64,000 nt of DNA from an uncultured Parabacteroides sp. (GTDB lineage: Bacteria; Bacteroidota; Bacteroidia; Bacteroidales; Tannerellaceae): positions 1 through 64,000 of the forward strand of contig CAKVBA010000002.1 of NCBI GenBank assembly GCA_934725305.1, written 5' to 3'. Both the position numbers and the translations under genes were made by a program. Shown here in pieces: positions 46,936 to 56,659 of the stretch. Every line of letters begins with the position of its first letter. Position 1 is the stretch's first letter. Below the pieces are notes generated by a model. It did not search any database and was not told the DNA's origin. It was given only the letters and a program-made list of their open reading frames with translations.

Positions 46936-49401
46936 ATGGAATATGCAATTAGAGAAATAGCCGGAATCATTGGAGCAGACTATAACACACTCCACGATGA
47001 CACCATCAACATACTGTTGACAGATAGCCGTCGTCTCTCTTTTCCGGAACAGAGTCTATTCTTTGCCCTAAAGACAAAGACCAATGATGGGCATCGATAC
47101 ATCAGCGAACTCTATCGTCTTAGAGTACGAAACTTCGTTGTCAGCGAGATGTTGCCCGAATATGATAATCTGCCCGAAGCCAATTTCCTCGTGGTGAAAG
47201 ATACGCTGAAGGCATTGCAGAAACTTGCAACACACCATCGGAAACATTTCAACATCCCGGTTATCGGTATCACCGGAAGCAATGGAAAGACGGTCGTCAA
47301 AGAATTCCTATACCAACTGCTACACAACGATTTCAACATCGTACGTTCGCCTCGTAGCTACAACTCACAGCTGGGTGTTCCTCTGTCGGTATGGCAAATG
47401 AACGATAAACATACATTAGGTATCTTTGAGGCAGGCATCTCTCAACCCGACGAGATGGAACGGTTACAGCCTATCATTGCTCCGACCATTGGCGTAATCA
47501 CCAATATCGGTGAAGCTCATCAAGAGAACTTCATCTCTACCAACCAAAAGTGTATGGAGAAGCTGACGCTTTTCAAAGATTGCAACAATATTATCTATGA
47601 TGGAGACAACACCTTCATCAGCAACTGTATCGAAGCCTCCTGCTTATCGCACAAGGCTCTCTGCTGGAGCCGCACCGACTCAGAGGCGCCGCTCTTCATC
47701 GAATACATCGAGAAGAAAGAAGGAGAAACCATCATCCATTGTACACTCTTGGGCTTCAGCCGCGTCGTCACAATTCCCTTTACAGATGACGCTTCCATCG
47801 AAAATGTCATCCAGTGTCTGGCCGTGATGTTGCTATTGAAACCGACCAGCGTGAATGATCTGGAAAAGTTCCGCCATCTGGAGCCGGTGGATATGCGACT
47901 CGACGTAAAACAGGGCATCAACAACTGCCTGCTGATTAATGACACCTATAATTCGGATATCAACTCACTCGACATTGCACTCGATTTCCAACAGAGCCGC
48001 CGCGTTGGCAAGAATCTGAAATCGACTCTGATCCTATCCGATATCTTGCAGAGTGGCACACTGCCGAAATCTCTTTATAAGAAGGTGGCAGACCTTGTAC
48101 ACCGCAAGAAGATCGACCGCATCATCGGTATCGGACGCGATCTGAAAGAGTATGGCAATGTGTTTGAAATGGAGAAGGAATTTTATCTGACAACGGATGA
48201 GTTTATCCAGTCGCCTTCATTCCGACGGTTCAAAGACGAGCTGATCCTGTTGAAGGGATCGCGCCGCTTCCATTTCGAGAAGATCTCAGATCTGTTGGAA
48301 AAGAAGGTACACGAGACTATTCTGGAGGTAGATTTGGATGCCGTGGTACATAACTTCAACTTTTATCGCTCCAAACTGAAGCCCGAGACCAAAATGGTCT
48401 GCATGGTCAAGGCGTTTGCCTATGGTGCGGGTTCTTACGAACTGGCCAAGACCCTGCAGGAACATCGCTGCGACTATCTGGCCGTGGCCGTGGCCGACGA
48501 AGGTGCCGAATTGCGCAAAGAGGGCATCTCTATCCCTATCATCGTGATGAATCCCGAATTCAGCAGCTTCAATGTGCTCTTCGAGAACCACCTGGAACCG
48601 GAGGTTTATAGCTTCCGCCTGCTGGATGCCATGATTCATGAGACCGAACGTAGAGGTATCACTTCCTACCCGATTCATATCAAAATAGATACCGGAATGC
48701 ACCGACTGGGCTTCCAACCGAAAGATATTCCTGCCATCTGCGAACGCATCAAATCACAAAGTGGCGTTGTGGCTCGCTCTGTATTCTCCCATTTAGCCGG
48801 TAGTGACTCCTATATCTTTGATGAGTTTACCGAAAAGCAGATCCACACCTTCCGCAAAGCTGCTGCTGAACTGGAAGAGGGATTGGAATACCGGGTGATC
48901 AAACACATCCTGAACTCTGCCGGCATCGAGCGTTATCCCAACGACCAGCTTGACATGGTGCGATTGGGTATCGGCCTTTATGGTGTAAGTGCATCCGGAC
49001 AGAAGGGCTTACGCAATGTGAGCACACTGAAGACAACCATCCTGCAGATACAGGAGATTCCCAAAGGCGACTCCATCGGATATAGCCGCATGAGCTATGC
49101 AGAACGGGATTCTCGTATCGCCATCATCCCTATCGGATATGCCGATGGTCTGGACCGCCACTTCAGCAATGGCAATGGCGTGGTATCGATCCGCGGACAC
49201 CGCTGCCCCATCATTGGCAACATCTGCATGGATGCCTGCATGGTGGATGTAACGGATGTGGGTGCACAAGAGGGCGATTCCGTGATTATTTTCGGCGAAG
49301 AGCTGCCTGTCAGTGAGCTATCCGAAACACTGAAAACAATTCCCTACGAAGTGCTGACCTCGATATCGCCTCGCGTAAAAAGAGTCTATTATCGTGAATA
49401 A
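46936..49401 (+). CDS. murF-alr: Bifunctional MurF ligase / alanine racemase
   Basis: A fusion of two cell-wall enzymes: UDP-MurNAc-tripeptide--D-Ala-D-Ala ligase (about 1-455) and PLP-dependent alanine racemase (about 460-821). MurF part: P-loop GITGSNGKT (Lys118) and NDTYNSDINS. Racemase part: VDLDAVVHNF, PLP lysine 492 in MVKAFAYGAG, and IPIGYADGLDR. The longest frame starts TTG at 46882 inside the GSCFA gene; ATG at 46936 (MEYAIREIAGIIG) matches the MurF N-terminus. The fusion is known in Bacteroidetes and couples D-Ala production to its use, with ddl (1591-2565) as the step between. Confidence 0.95.
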   Translation: MEYAIREIAGIIGADYNTLHDDTINILLTDSRRLSFPEQSLFFALKTKTNDGHRYISELYRLRVRNFVVSEMLPEYDNLPEANFLVVKDTLKALQKLATHHRKHFNIPVIGITGSNGKTVVKEFLYQLLHNDFNIVRSPRSYNSQLGVPLSVWQMNDKHTLGIFEAGISQPDEMERLQPIIAPTIGVITNIGEAHQENFISTNQKCMEKLTLFKDCNNIIYDGDNTFISNCIEASCLSHKALCWSRTDSEAPLFIEYIEKKEGETIIHCTLLGFSRVVTIPFTDDASIENVIQCLAVMLLLKPTSVNDLEKFRHLEPVDMRLDVKQGINNCLLINDTYNSDINSLDIALDFQQSRRVGKNLKSTLILSDILQSGTLPKSLYKKVADLVHRKKIDRIIGIGRDLKEYGNVFEMEKEFYLTTDEFIQSPSFRRFKDELILLKGSRRFHFEKISDLLEKKVHETILEVDLDAVVHNFNFYRSKLKPETKMVCMVKAFAYGAGSYELAKTLQEHRCDYLAVAVADEGAELRKEGISIPIIVMNPEFSSFNVLFENHLEPEVYSFRLLDAMIHETERRGITSYPIHIKIDTGMHRLGFQPKDIPAICERIKSQSGVVARSVFSHLAGSDSYIFDEFTEKQIHTFRKAAAELEEGLEYRVIKHILNSAGIERYPNDQLDMVRLGIGLYGVSASGQKGLRNVSTLKTTILQIQEIPKGDSIGYSRMSYAERDSRIAIIPIGYADGLDRHFSNGNGVVSIRGHRCPIIGNICMDACMVDVTDVGAQEGDSVIIFGEELPVSELSETLKTIPYEVLTSISPRVKRVYYRE

Positions 49402-49435
49402 TCAGCTATTTCAGCACTGCATTTGCATGAAGCGA

Positions 49436-49466
49436 TTGTATATATTGCACATTTTATGTACTTTTG
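49436..49466 (+). promoter_or_regulatory. Promoter for fabI
   Basis: TTG (49436-49438), a 20-base spacer and TACTTTTG (49459-49466), followed by the ATG 23 bases later. Confidence 0.7.
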
Positions 49467-49489
49467 TGCCGTAAACTAAAGAATTAGGT

Positions 49490-50347
49490 ATGAGTCATAA
49501 TTTATTGCAAGGCAAACGAGGCATCATTTTCGGAGCACTGAACGAGATGTCTATTGCCTGGAAAGTGGCAGAAAAAGCTGTTGAAGAGGGCGCAATCATC
49601 ACACTAAGTAACACACCCGTAGCTGTCCGCATGGGACAAGTAGATGCTTTAGCCCAAAAACTGAACGCTGAAGTGTTGCCCGCTGATGCTACAAACGTAG
49701 AAGATCTGGAAATGGTGTTTGCCAAATCGGTTGAAATATTAGGAGGAAAAATAGACTTCGTCTTGCACTCAATCGGTATGAGCCCCAATGTCCGCAAAAA
49801 ACGCACTTACGATGATTTGGACTACAGCATGTTGGAAAAGACGCTGGATATATCAGCTCTCTCATTCCATAAGATGTTGCAGGTTGCCAAGAAACAAGAT
49901 GCTATTGCCGATTACGGTTCAGTAGTGGCTCTCACTTACGTAGCCGCTCAAAGAACTTTCTTCGGATATAACGATATGGCAGATGCTAAGAGCCTGTTGG
50001 AATCTATCGCCCGTAGTTTTGGTTACATCTATGGTCGTGAAAAGAATGTCCGTATCAACACCATCTCTCAGTCACCGACACTGACAACTGCCGGTAGCGG
50101 TGTGAAGGGCATGGATCATCTGATGGACTTTGCCAACAAGATGAGTCCGCTGGGTAACGCAACTGCAGAAGAGTGTGCCGACTACTGTATCATGATGTTC
50201 TCAGACTTCACTCGCAAGGTGACTATGCAGAACCTGTATCACGATGGCGGTTTCTCAAGTATGGGTATGAGTCTTCGTGCTATGAACCAATATAGCAAAG
50301 GTCTGGAAGAATATACAGACGAGAACGGCCATATTATCTACGGCTAA
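49490..50347 (+). CDS. fabI: Enoyl-[acyl-carrier-protein] reductase (NADH)
   Basis: Final reduction of each fatty-acid elongation cycle. 285 residues with the atypical short-chain dehydrogenase features of FabI: N-terminal GKRGIIFGALNEMSIAWKVA, HSIGMSPN, and the active-site YNDMADAKSLLES, with Tyr and Lys. The enzyme class is the triclosan target. It has its own promoter and terminator (50367-50411). Confidence 0.96.
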   Translation: MSHNLLQGKRGIIFGALNEMSIAWKVAEKAVEEGAIITLSNTPVAVRMGQVDALAQKLNAEVLPADATNVEDLEMVFAKSVEILGGKIDFVLHSIGMSPNVRKKRTYDDLDYSMLEKTLDISALSFHKMLQVAKKQDAIADYGSVVALTYVAAQRTFFGYNDMADAKSLLESIARSFGYIYGREKNVRINTISQSPTLTTAGSGVKGMDHLMDFANKMSPLGNATAEECADYCIMMFSDFTRKVTMQNLYHDGGFSSMGMSLRAMNQYSKGLEEYTDENGHIIYG

Positions 50348-50366
50348 TTAAAACAGTCAAACATAC

Positions 50367-50411
50367 AAAGGGAATGCGTTGGAATGATCATTTCGACTCA
50401 TTCCCTTTTTT
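50367..50411 (+). terminator. Terminator after fabI
   Basis: AAAGGGAATG (50367-50376) pairs with CATTCCCTTT (50399-50408) with an internal extension around AATGATCATT, then a T-run. Confidence 0.85.
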
Positions 50412-50431
50412 ATAAATAAGAGGAAGCAACT

Positions 50432-51040
50432 ATGTTAATCAAGATTTATCCGGGAAACCCCAACCTGAAAGAGATTGATAAGGTGGTCAATCTATTGCGC
50501 GACGGAGGACTTGTCATCTACCCGACCGACACGGTGTATGCCATCGGTTGTGATGCCTTGAATGTGCGTGCAGTAGAGAAGATTTGCCGTCTCAAAGGAG
50601 TAAACCCACAGAAGAGCGATCTGTCAATCATCTGTTACGACCTGTCGAACTTGAGCGAATATGCCAAGATAAGTAATCTGGCCTTTAAGCTGATGAAGAA
50701 GAATCTACCTGGTCCTTTCACCTTTATCCTGCCAACCAGTAATCAGCTGCCCAAAATCTATAAGAATCGCAAAGAGGTGGGCATTCGCATACCGGACAAC
50801 AACATTGTGCGCACGTTGGTAAAAGAGTTGGGTAATCCTATCCTAACTATGTCGGTCCACGACGAAGAGGATGATATTCTTGAATATACAACCGACCCCG
50901 AATTGATTGAAGAGAAGTATAATGGACAGGTTGATATTGTGATCGATGGTGGATATGGCGGCATCGAACCTTCAACAGTAGTAGATTGCACAACGGACGA
51001 GTTTGAAGTGGTGCGTCAAGGGAAAGGAGAGCTTGCTTAA
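50432..51040 (+). CDS. Sua5/YciO/YrdC family protein
   Basis: Relatives make the threonylcarbamoyl-adenylate used for tRNA t6A. 202 residues: YPTDTVYAIGCDA (about 30-42), KSDLSIICYDL (about 68-78), the PGPFTFILPT block and GIRIPDN. TsaC/Sua5 members carry a K-x-R motif in the second block; here it reads KSDLS, closer to the YciO branch, whose role is less certain. A second true TsaC may exist elsewhere. Single gene 24 bases after the fabI terminator hairpin. Confidence 0.85.
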   Translation: MLIKIYPGNPNLKEIDKVVNLLRDGGLVIYPTDTVYAIGCDALNVRAVEKICRLKGVNPQKSDLSIICYDLSNLSEYAKISNLAFKLMKKNLPGPFTFILPTSNQLPKIYKNRKEVGIRIPDNNIVRTLVKELGNPILTMSVHDEEDDILEYTTDPELIEEKYNGQVDIVIDGGYGGIEPSTVVDCTTDEFEVVRQGKGELA

Positions 51041-51159
51041 CTCCAAGGCGGCCATCAGGCCGAAAGAGCCTTGCTTTCTACTGATTCGGACAAAGCTAGT
51101 ACTTATTTTGAGTAGATTACAATGGCTGCGTTGAAGACGTATTTATCAACCCTAAAAAT

Positions 51160-51494
51160 ACAATAAGTCAACAGGCAGACAAGAGACTACTAATCCGGTC
51201 AAAAAGGAGTAAGCTATTTCCGGAAATTGGGTGCCTACCCATTTCCGACGGAGTAGTTATTCCGTCCCAACGGAGTGCCTACCCATTTTCAAAAAAGTCC
51301 CTACCCTTTTTCCGAAAAGTCTATACCCTTTTTCCAAAAACTCTATAGACTATTGAAAGAGAGGCTATAACCCCTTTTTTCAGGGTGTTTGGGCCGAGAC
51401 AGATTCGTCTGTCAAGTCCGGCGAAGTTGCTCATTGTTTCTGCCGGATCCGTTACCGCTTTTAGCAAATAATAATTCGGATAAAAACACAATAA
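51160..51494 (+). repeat. 22-bp-phased intergenic repeat element, copy 3
   Basis: Bounded by ACAATAA at 51160 and 51488 (328 bases, identical to copy 2). Unit anchors fall at 51209, 51231, 51253, 51275, 51297, 51319, 51341 and 51363, all 22 apart. The first 170 bases nearly match copy 1; the rest aligns with copy 2 at lower identity but without gaps, including GCCGAGAC near 51392 and 38864. It occupies most of the 601-base gap between the Sua5-type gene and susD-like gene, where no gene is credible. Confidence 0.88.
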
Positions 51495-51512
51495 CTATCT
51501 CTCAGCGCATAT

Positions 51513-51587
51513 TTAACCCAAATCGGTCATTAGAAAATTTCGCTCTCTTTTTGCACGAAAAAATCTCTAATGACCGATTTGAGTTAA
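51513..51587. repeat. Long hairpin of the ATGACCGATTTGGG module
   Basis: Arms 51513-51534 and 51566-51587 pair at 21 of 22 positions around a 31-base loop. It directly abuts the susD-like terminator. Same module as 39023-39099 and 22762. Confidence 0.7.
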
Positions 51588-51627
51588 AGGGGCTGCATCA
51601 AAACTAACCATTTTGATACAGCCCCTT
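51587..51627 (-). terminator. Terminator after the SusD-like gene
   Basis: AAGGGGCTGCATCAAAA (51587-51603) and TTTTGATACAGCCCCTT (51611-51627) pair with one mismatch, 14 bases past the stop. Closest relative of the hairpin at 343. Confidence 0.75.
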
Positions 51628-51641
51628 GTCAGTTATACTTA

Positions 51642-53297
51642 TTAGAAGTTTCCAACGTTGGCCTTATCCCACCATACGCGAGTACCACCTATATCACCTG
51701 TAAACTTAGAACTTGTATTCTCTTTGTTCAGCAGTTCAATACCCTTCTGCAATTCAGCATTGTTTGTATTGATTTCAACAGATGAATAGATCAAACGACG
51801 GATCTGTTCGTCGGTATCAATTGTACCGTCACTGCTATTTACGCGGTTCGGGAACAACTTAGGATAACCTGTACGACGATATTCAGCCCAAGCTTCTGTT
51901 GACAACGGGAAGTTTGCAATCCACTTCTGGATGATGATACGCTGCAGCTTTTCTTCGTTGCTGGCTGCTTCGTTCCACTTAACAGAAACACCGTTCATAG
52001 CCTTAATGCTATTTTCACTATTTACCGGGTCAACAAAATCCTTCTGTGTAGAAGTACCGTTGATATAAGCATCAATCTCTTCGTCAGAAATTGAAGATAC
52101 GCCAGCAAATACACCTTTATACTTCAACTCATTCTTGATAGAGATGCGGATACCTTCTTCATACAACTCTTTAACGCTGCCGCCCATATTCCAGCCACGC
52201 AAAGCACCTTCTGCACGCAAGAAGTAAGCTTCAGCCACCTTCAATACAGGGAACGGAGTTGAATAAGCACAAACGATACCAGAAAATTTACCCCATTCAT
52301 TCGGTTTGTTCGGCAAATTACATCCCGGACGAATACCGATATACTGAGTTCCCTTAGCTATCTTTGAACCATCAGCACAGCTGATTTCATTTGTATTCAT
52401 TGTAATATACAACGGCAGACGCGGGTCGTTATATCCATCCATGATAGTTACCAAGTTGGCATTGATACCACAGTCGCCCCATTCAAACATACGGATCAAC
52501 TCGTTGCTCAAGCCCTGATCGATCACGATATCCTTATCGGCTTCAGTCAAAACACCATCGCGAACAGCCTCTTCAGCTTTCGCCTTAGCCAATGTTGGGT
52601 TGGCCTTTACGATACGCATGGCAAAACGCAACTTGAACTGATTGGCAACACGAACCCACAATTCTTTGTTACCCTGACACCAATAGTCAAAAGCCTGCAT
52701 ATCTTCCGCAGAAGAAGTACCTTTCTTGAAACCGGCAATAGCATCATCCAACAGAGTGAACAAATCGTTATAGATGCTTTCCTGAGTATCATAAGCAAAT
52801 GCTACTGTGTTGCCTTCCAATACTGAACGGTAAGCAACCGGACCATAGGCATCAGTCATTGTTGACAAAGCATAAGCCTGAACAACACGCATTACGGCAG
52901 CATAATCGCTCAACCCTTTTTCTTCACAAGCCTGAATCAAACGGCGAGTATTATTGAAGATGTGCAAGTTGAAGTTTTCATACATACCACCACAGAAACC
53001 ACGGTTCAAACGATAATCAACATTACCATTACCGCCGAAGTTGTGAGGAGTCATGAAATAACCGCCAAACAGGTCGATACTCAAGTTTGTCCAGAACTGG
53101 AACATATTCTGATGAGGAGCATACACATAAGTCAACGGTTCAATAAACTGCGCAGCAAACGGCATGTTATCAGGATTCACTTCGTACTTATTAGTATTCA
53201 AATCCTCAAAATTGTCGGTACAACCAACGAACGTAGAACCTGCTGCCAAAGTGAAGGCAGATGCTACAACATATGTCAATAATTTATTTCTTTTCAT
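51642..53297 (-). CDS. SusD/RagB-like nutrient-binding lipoprotein
   Basis: Surface lipoprotein lid of a SusC-type importer. 551 residues: lipobox FVGC with Cys26, then a largely helical body with TPR-like helices (about 80-330) as in the SusD-like group, and the family-typical ending with YPKLFPNR and TRVWWDKANVGNF. The start is 15 bases after the susC stop. Binding specificity (glycan or peptide) cannot be read from sequence, and no glycosidase gene adjoins the pair to suggest one. Confidence 0.92.
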   Translation of the reverse strand: MKRNKLLTYVVASAFTLAAGSTFVGCTDNFEDLNTNKYEVNPDNMPFAAQFIEPLTYVYAPHQNMFQFWTNLSIDLFGGYFMTPHNFGGNGNVDYRLNRGFCGGMYENFNLHIFNNTRRLIQACEEKGLSDYAAVMRVVQAYALSTMTDAYGPVAYRSVLEGNTVAFAYDTQESIYNDLFTLLDDAIAGFKKGTSSAEDMQAFDYWCQGNKELWVRVANQFKLRFAMRIVKANPTLAKAKAEEAVRDGVLTEADKDIVIDQGLSNELIRMFEWGDCGINANLVTIMDGYNDPRLPLYITMNTNEISCADGSKIAKGTQYIGIRPGCNLPNKPNEWGKFSGIVCAYSTPFPVLKVAEAYFLRAEGALRGWNMGGSVKELYEEGIRISIKNELKYKGVFAGVSSISDEEIDAYINGTSTQKDFVDPVNSENSIKAMNGVSVKWNEAASNEEKLQRIIIQKWIANFPLSTEAWAEYRRTGYPKLFPNRVNSSDGTIDTDEQIRRLIYSSVEINTNNAELQKGIELLNKENTSSKFTGDIGGTRVWWDKANVGNF

Positions 53298-53312
53298 ACG
53301 ATGCTTCCTTTA

Positions 53313-56300
53313 TTAGAAATTAAGTTTCAAATTCAAACCAAAACTACGAGAAGAAGGCAATGCGAACATATCGCAACCCTGCCAACCATTACCAGTACCT
53401 ACTGATACATCCGGATCCATTGGTGCATCTTTATAGAAGAAGAACAAGTTACGGCCAATCAAAGAGGCACTCAAGTTCTTTCCTAAACCTAACAAGTTAC
53501 GGAATGTATAACCGAATGAAACCTCACGCAAGCGAACGTTAGTAGCATCATATACATACAATTCATTTGCATACTGAGAGTTGAAGTTTGTAGCACCTAC
53601 AGTTGAATAGAATTTCTGAGGATCAAATGTTACACCTTCAAATACAACCTGACCAGCATCACGAGCTGCACCAGAACGTTCTGATACGCCCCAACCGTCT
53701 AATGTTGCTTCAGTCATAGACATTACCTTACCACCAAACTTAGCATCAACCAAGAAAGACAATGTAAAATCTTTATAGTGGAATGTATTTGTCCAACCCA
53801 TGTTCACCTTAGCGTTCATATCACCTACATACTTCAAGTCTGCGATACCGTCGCCACCCAGTTTAGGAGCGCCATTTTCTACAACAGGCTTACCAGCTTC
53901 GTCACGCTTAATCTGACGTACATATAAATCACTGTAGTGACCGCCTTCTTTCAGGATGATTTTACCACCACCAAAGTCAGACAATGTCAAACCATCAGAC
54001 AACTCTTCAACCAATTCCTTAATCTCGTTTGTATTGTAAGAGAAGTTATAGTTTGTGCTCCAGCTAAACTTATCATTGAACTGATGATGCCAGCCTAAAC
54101 CAATTTCAAAACCCTGGTTCTGTACGTTACCGGCATTTACATAACGCTGTCTCAAACCTGTTTCCCAAGGAGCATCGATAGCAAAGAACTGGTTCTTTGT
54201 ATTTGTCTTATAGTAAGTCATATTAACCTCTAAGCGATTCTGGAAGAATGCACCGTCGAAACCAATTTCCAAAGAGTTAGTCTTTTCAGGTTTCAATGTC
54301 TTGAACGGAGCCTTTTCCGGAGGAGTCAAAGAGCCCTGATCCTTCAAAGTATAACGCAAGTTACTCATAAATACAGGAACGTCGTTACCTACGATTGAGT
54401 AAGAAGCACGAAGCTTGAACAAATCAACATTCTTACCGAAGTCGATAAAACGGTTCAGCAATGCACTGGCACCTACTGACGGATAGAAGAATGAAACACC
54501 TTCTGTAAAGGCCAAAGCTGAAGACCAGTCGTTACGAGCTGAAACATCCAGGAACAAACCATCTTTATAACCGAACTGAGCTGTAGCAAACACTGAATTC
54601 AATCGTTTTTCCTTCAATGATTCTGAAGTTGTCATACGATAGTAGTTTGCCGGAGAGAAGATGTTCGGATAATAAGCGCTACCTGTCGGTTTACCATCGA
54701 TTACCTTAAACTCTGAGTCACCCCAACCGATCAAATCAACAGAAGAACCGGTTGTCTTAGTGAAGCTGCTACCAGCAGTAACTGACAATGAATAAGTATC
54801 ATCCCATACTTTGTTATAGCTTACCAATGCATCGCCATACATCTGTTCGCTGAAGATACGAGAATCTTTCATTGTACCCATCAAGTTACGTCCACCTGTA
54901 CTTGATGCATATTCATTATAGATCCACTTTTCATCACCACGTTCATAACGCAAACGACCTGTTACTGAAAGACCTTCCATAATATCATACTTCACGGTAC
55001 CACCAAATTCATAACGGTTACGATCAGAAGTAGGAACCTGACGGTTTACCATCCAGTACGGGTTTGAGAACTGTTCCTGTTTTGTATTAGTCCAACGCTG
55101 AACTTTAGTATTCAATACAGGATCGAACACTTCGAATTCATTCTTATAACCATTCCAATCTTCGCCTCTCGGGAACAGGTAAGCACCTGTAATAGGGTTG
55201 TTCAAGAAACCGGCAGCAGCCTGGTTTTCGATGTGCTGCTTGTTATAACGGGCACTTACATCAACATGAACCTTTTTCCATAAGTTGAAACCAACCTTTG
55301 CCAACAAGTTATGGCTCATATACTCATTTTCAGGAGTAATACCATTAGAGGCAACGTTTGCATAAGAGAAATAAGAAGAGATATTTTCATTACCGCCTGC
55401 TAAAGAAATAGAGTTGTTTGTTGTAAAACCTGGCTGATAGAATTCTTTAGCATAGTTAGGAGTTGAAGAAGACAGCTTGTTACCCCAGCTGAATGTACCT
55501 TCGTTACTCATTCCATAATGATCCTGGAACTTAGGCAATGACATTACAGACTCTACCGTTGTATTACTTGATACATTGATTGAAACCTTACCAGCCTGAG
55601 CCGATTTAGTTGTAATCATGATAGCACCATTGGCAGCAACAGCACCATACAAAGCAGCGGCAGAAGCACCTTTCAACAAGGTAATCTGAGCGATATCATC
55701 CGGGTTGATAGTTGACATAGCGTCACCACCATCACGGCCACCACCATAGTTGCTGTTAACCTGAGAATCTGATACGTTCATCATCAAAGGCACACCATCA
55801 ACAACAACCAACGGCTGGTTGCTACCACTGATAGACTTATTACCACGGAACAAAATCTTAGAAGCACCACCTGCACCTGTTGAGTTCGGAGTAATCTGCA
55901 AACCGGCACTCTTACCCTGCAGAGAGTTGATCATGTTAACGTTTTTGATCTCATTCAAATCTTTACCACCAACGGTCTGAGCTGAATAGGTCAAAGTCTT
56001 AGATTCACGCTTGATACCCATGGCTGTTACTACTACTTCTTCAATAGCCTTGGCATCAGAAACCATCTCTACATTAATAACAGAACGATTTCCAACAACC
56101 TCTTCTTTAGTCAACATACCAATGTAAGAGAATTCCAAAGTTGCTTTTTCACCAACTTCCAATGTGTAGTTACCATTCAAATCGGTAACCGTACCGTTTG
56201 TTGTCCCTTTTTCAAGAACGTTACAACCAATCAATGGCAGATTAACTCCCTTTTCCATGACAACACCACTTACTTTCTTCTGTGCCAAAAGCACATTTGT

Positions 56301-56354
56301 ACATGTCCCTATCAGAAACAGCACAAACAAAACTAAGCTCTTCCTCATAAACAT
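53313..56354 (-). CDS. SusC/RagA-like TonB-dependent outer-membrane transporter
   Basis: TonB-powered importer barrel, 1013 residues: signal peptide (about 1-25), carboxypeptidase-D-like beta domain (about 27-105), TonB-box-like EEVVVTAMG, plug domain (about 115-235, with QGKSAGLQI and LVVVDGVPL) and a 22-strand barrel ending in LKLNF. There is no N-terminal STN signalling domain, so it is not of the anti-sigma-linked type. ATG at 56354 and 56348 are both possible starts. A -7 element TATCTTTG (minus, 56472-56479) predicts a leader of over 100 bases. Confidence 0.95.
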   Translation of the reverse strand: MFMRKSLVLFVLFLIGTCTNVLLAQKKVSGVVMEKGVNLPLIGCNVLEKGTTNGTVTDLNGNYTLEVGEKATLEFSYIGMLTKEEVVGNRSVINVEMVSDAKAIEEVVVTAMGIKRESKTLTYSAQTVGGKDLNEIKNVNMINSLQGKSAGLQITPNSTGAGGASKILFRGNKSISGSNQPLVVVDGVPLMMNVSDSQVNSNYGGGRDGGDAMSTINPDDIAQITLLKGASAAALYGAVAANGAIMITTKSAQAGKVSINVSSNTTVESVMSLPKFQDHYGMSNEGTFSWGNKLSSSTPNYAKEFYQPGFTTNNSISLAGGNENISSYFSYANVASNGITPENEYMSHNLLAKVGFNLWKKVHVDVSARYNKQHIENQAAAGFLNNPITGAYLFPRGEDWNGYKNEFEVFDPVLNTKVQRWTNTKQEQFSNPYWMVNRQVPTSDRNRYEFGGTVKYDIMEGLSVTGRLRYERGDEKWIYNEYASSTGGRNLMGTMKDSRIFSEQMYGDALVSYNKVWDDTYSLSVTAGSSFTKTTGSSVDLIGWGDSEFKVIDGKPTGSAYYPNIFSPANYYRMTTSESLKEKRLNSVFATAQFGYKDGLFLDVSARNDWSSALAFTEGVSFFYPSVGASALLNRFIDFGKNVDLFKLRASYSIVGNDVPVFMSNLRYTLKDQGSLTPPEKAPFKTLKPEKTNSLEIGFDGAFFQNRLEVNMTYYKTNTKNQFFAIDAPWETGLRQRYVNAGNVQNQGFEIGLGWHHQFNDKFSWSTNYNFSYNTNEIKELVEELSDGLTLSDFGGGKIILKEGGHYSDLYVRQIKRDEAGKPVVENGAPKLGGDGIADLKYVGDMNAKVNMGWTNTFHYKDFTLSFLVDAKFGGKVMSMTEATLDGWGVSERSGAARDAGQVVFEGVTFDPQKFYSTVGATNFNSQYANELYVYDATNVRLREVSFGYTFRNLLGLGKNLSASLIGRNLFFFYKDAPMDPDVSVGTGNGWQGCDMFALPSSRSFGLNLKLNF

Positions 56355-56659
56355 AGATTTTTAGGCAATTATTAATATATTTCTCACTTAACAATCAGAA
56401 CTTTTCTATTTGTAAACGTTTCAAGATTTAACCCAACATTTTCTACACTTTCTTCTTTTTGCGATTCTGCACAAAGATACGTTTTTAAATAATACATGAT
56501 GCTTTTTTGATAAAAAAAACACAACGCTCACTAAAGTTTTAACACTTGAAACCGAAAAACAACAGAAAGAGATTCGTTGCCACAGATATTTTAATGAATA
56601 AATAGAAAAAATCCATGTTTCCTGTTTTTTAGTTACATTTGTGGATTCATAAACTTAAA
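56355..56659. promoter_or_regulatory. Divergent region susC-like / dgt
   Basis: This 305-base A+T-rich gap holds the minus-strand -7 element for the SusC-like gene (56472-56479) and the plus-strand -7 element TACATTTG (56634-56641) for dgt. No hairpin or coding frame of note was seen. Confidence 0.55.

Noticed and set aside
56639..56659. Upstream TTG start for dgt
   Set aside because: It lies within the -7 promoter element, so it would not be transcribed.
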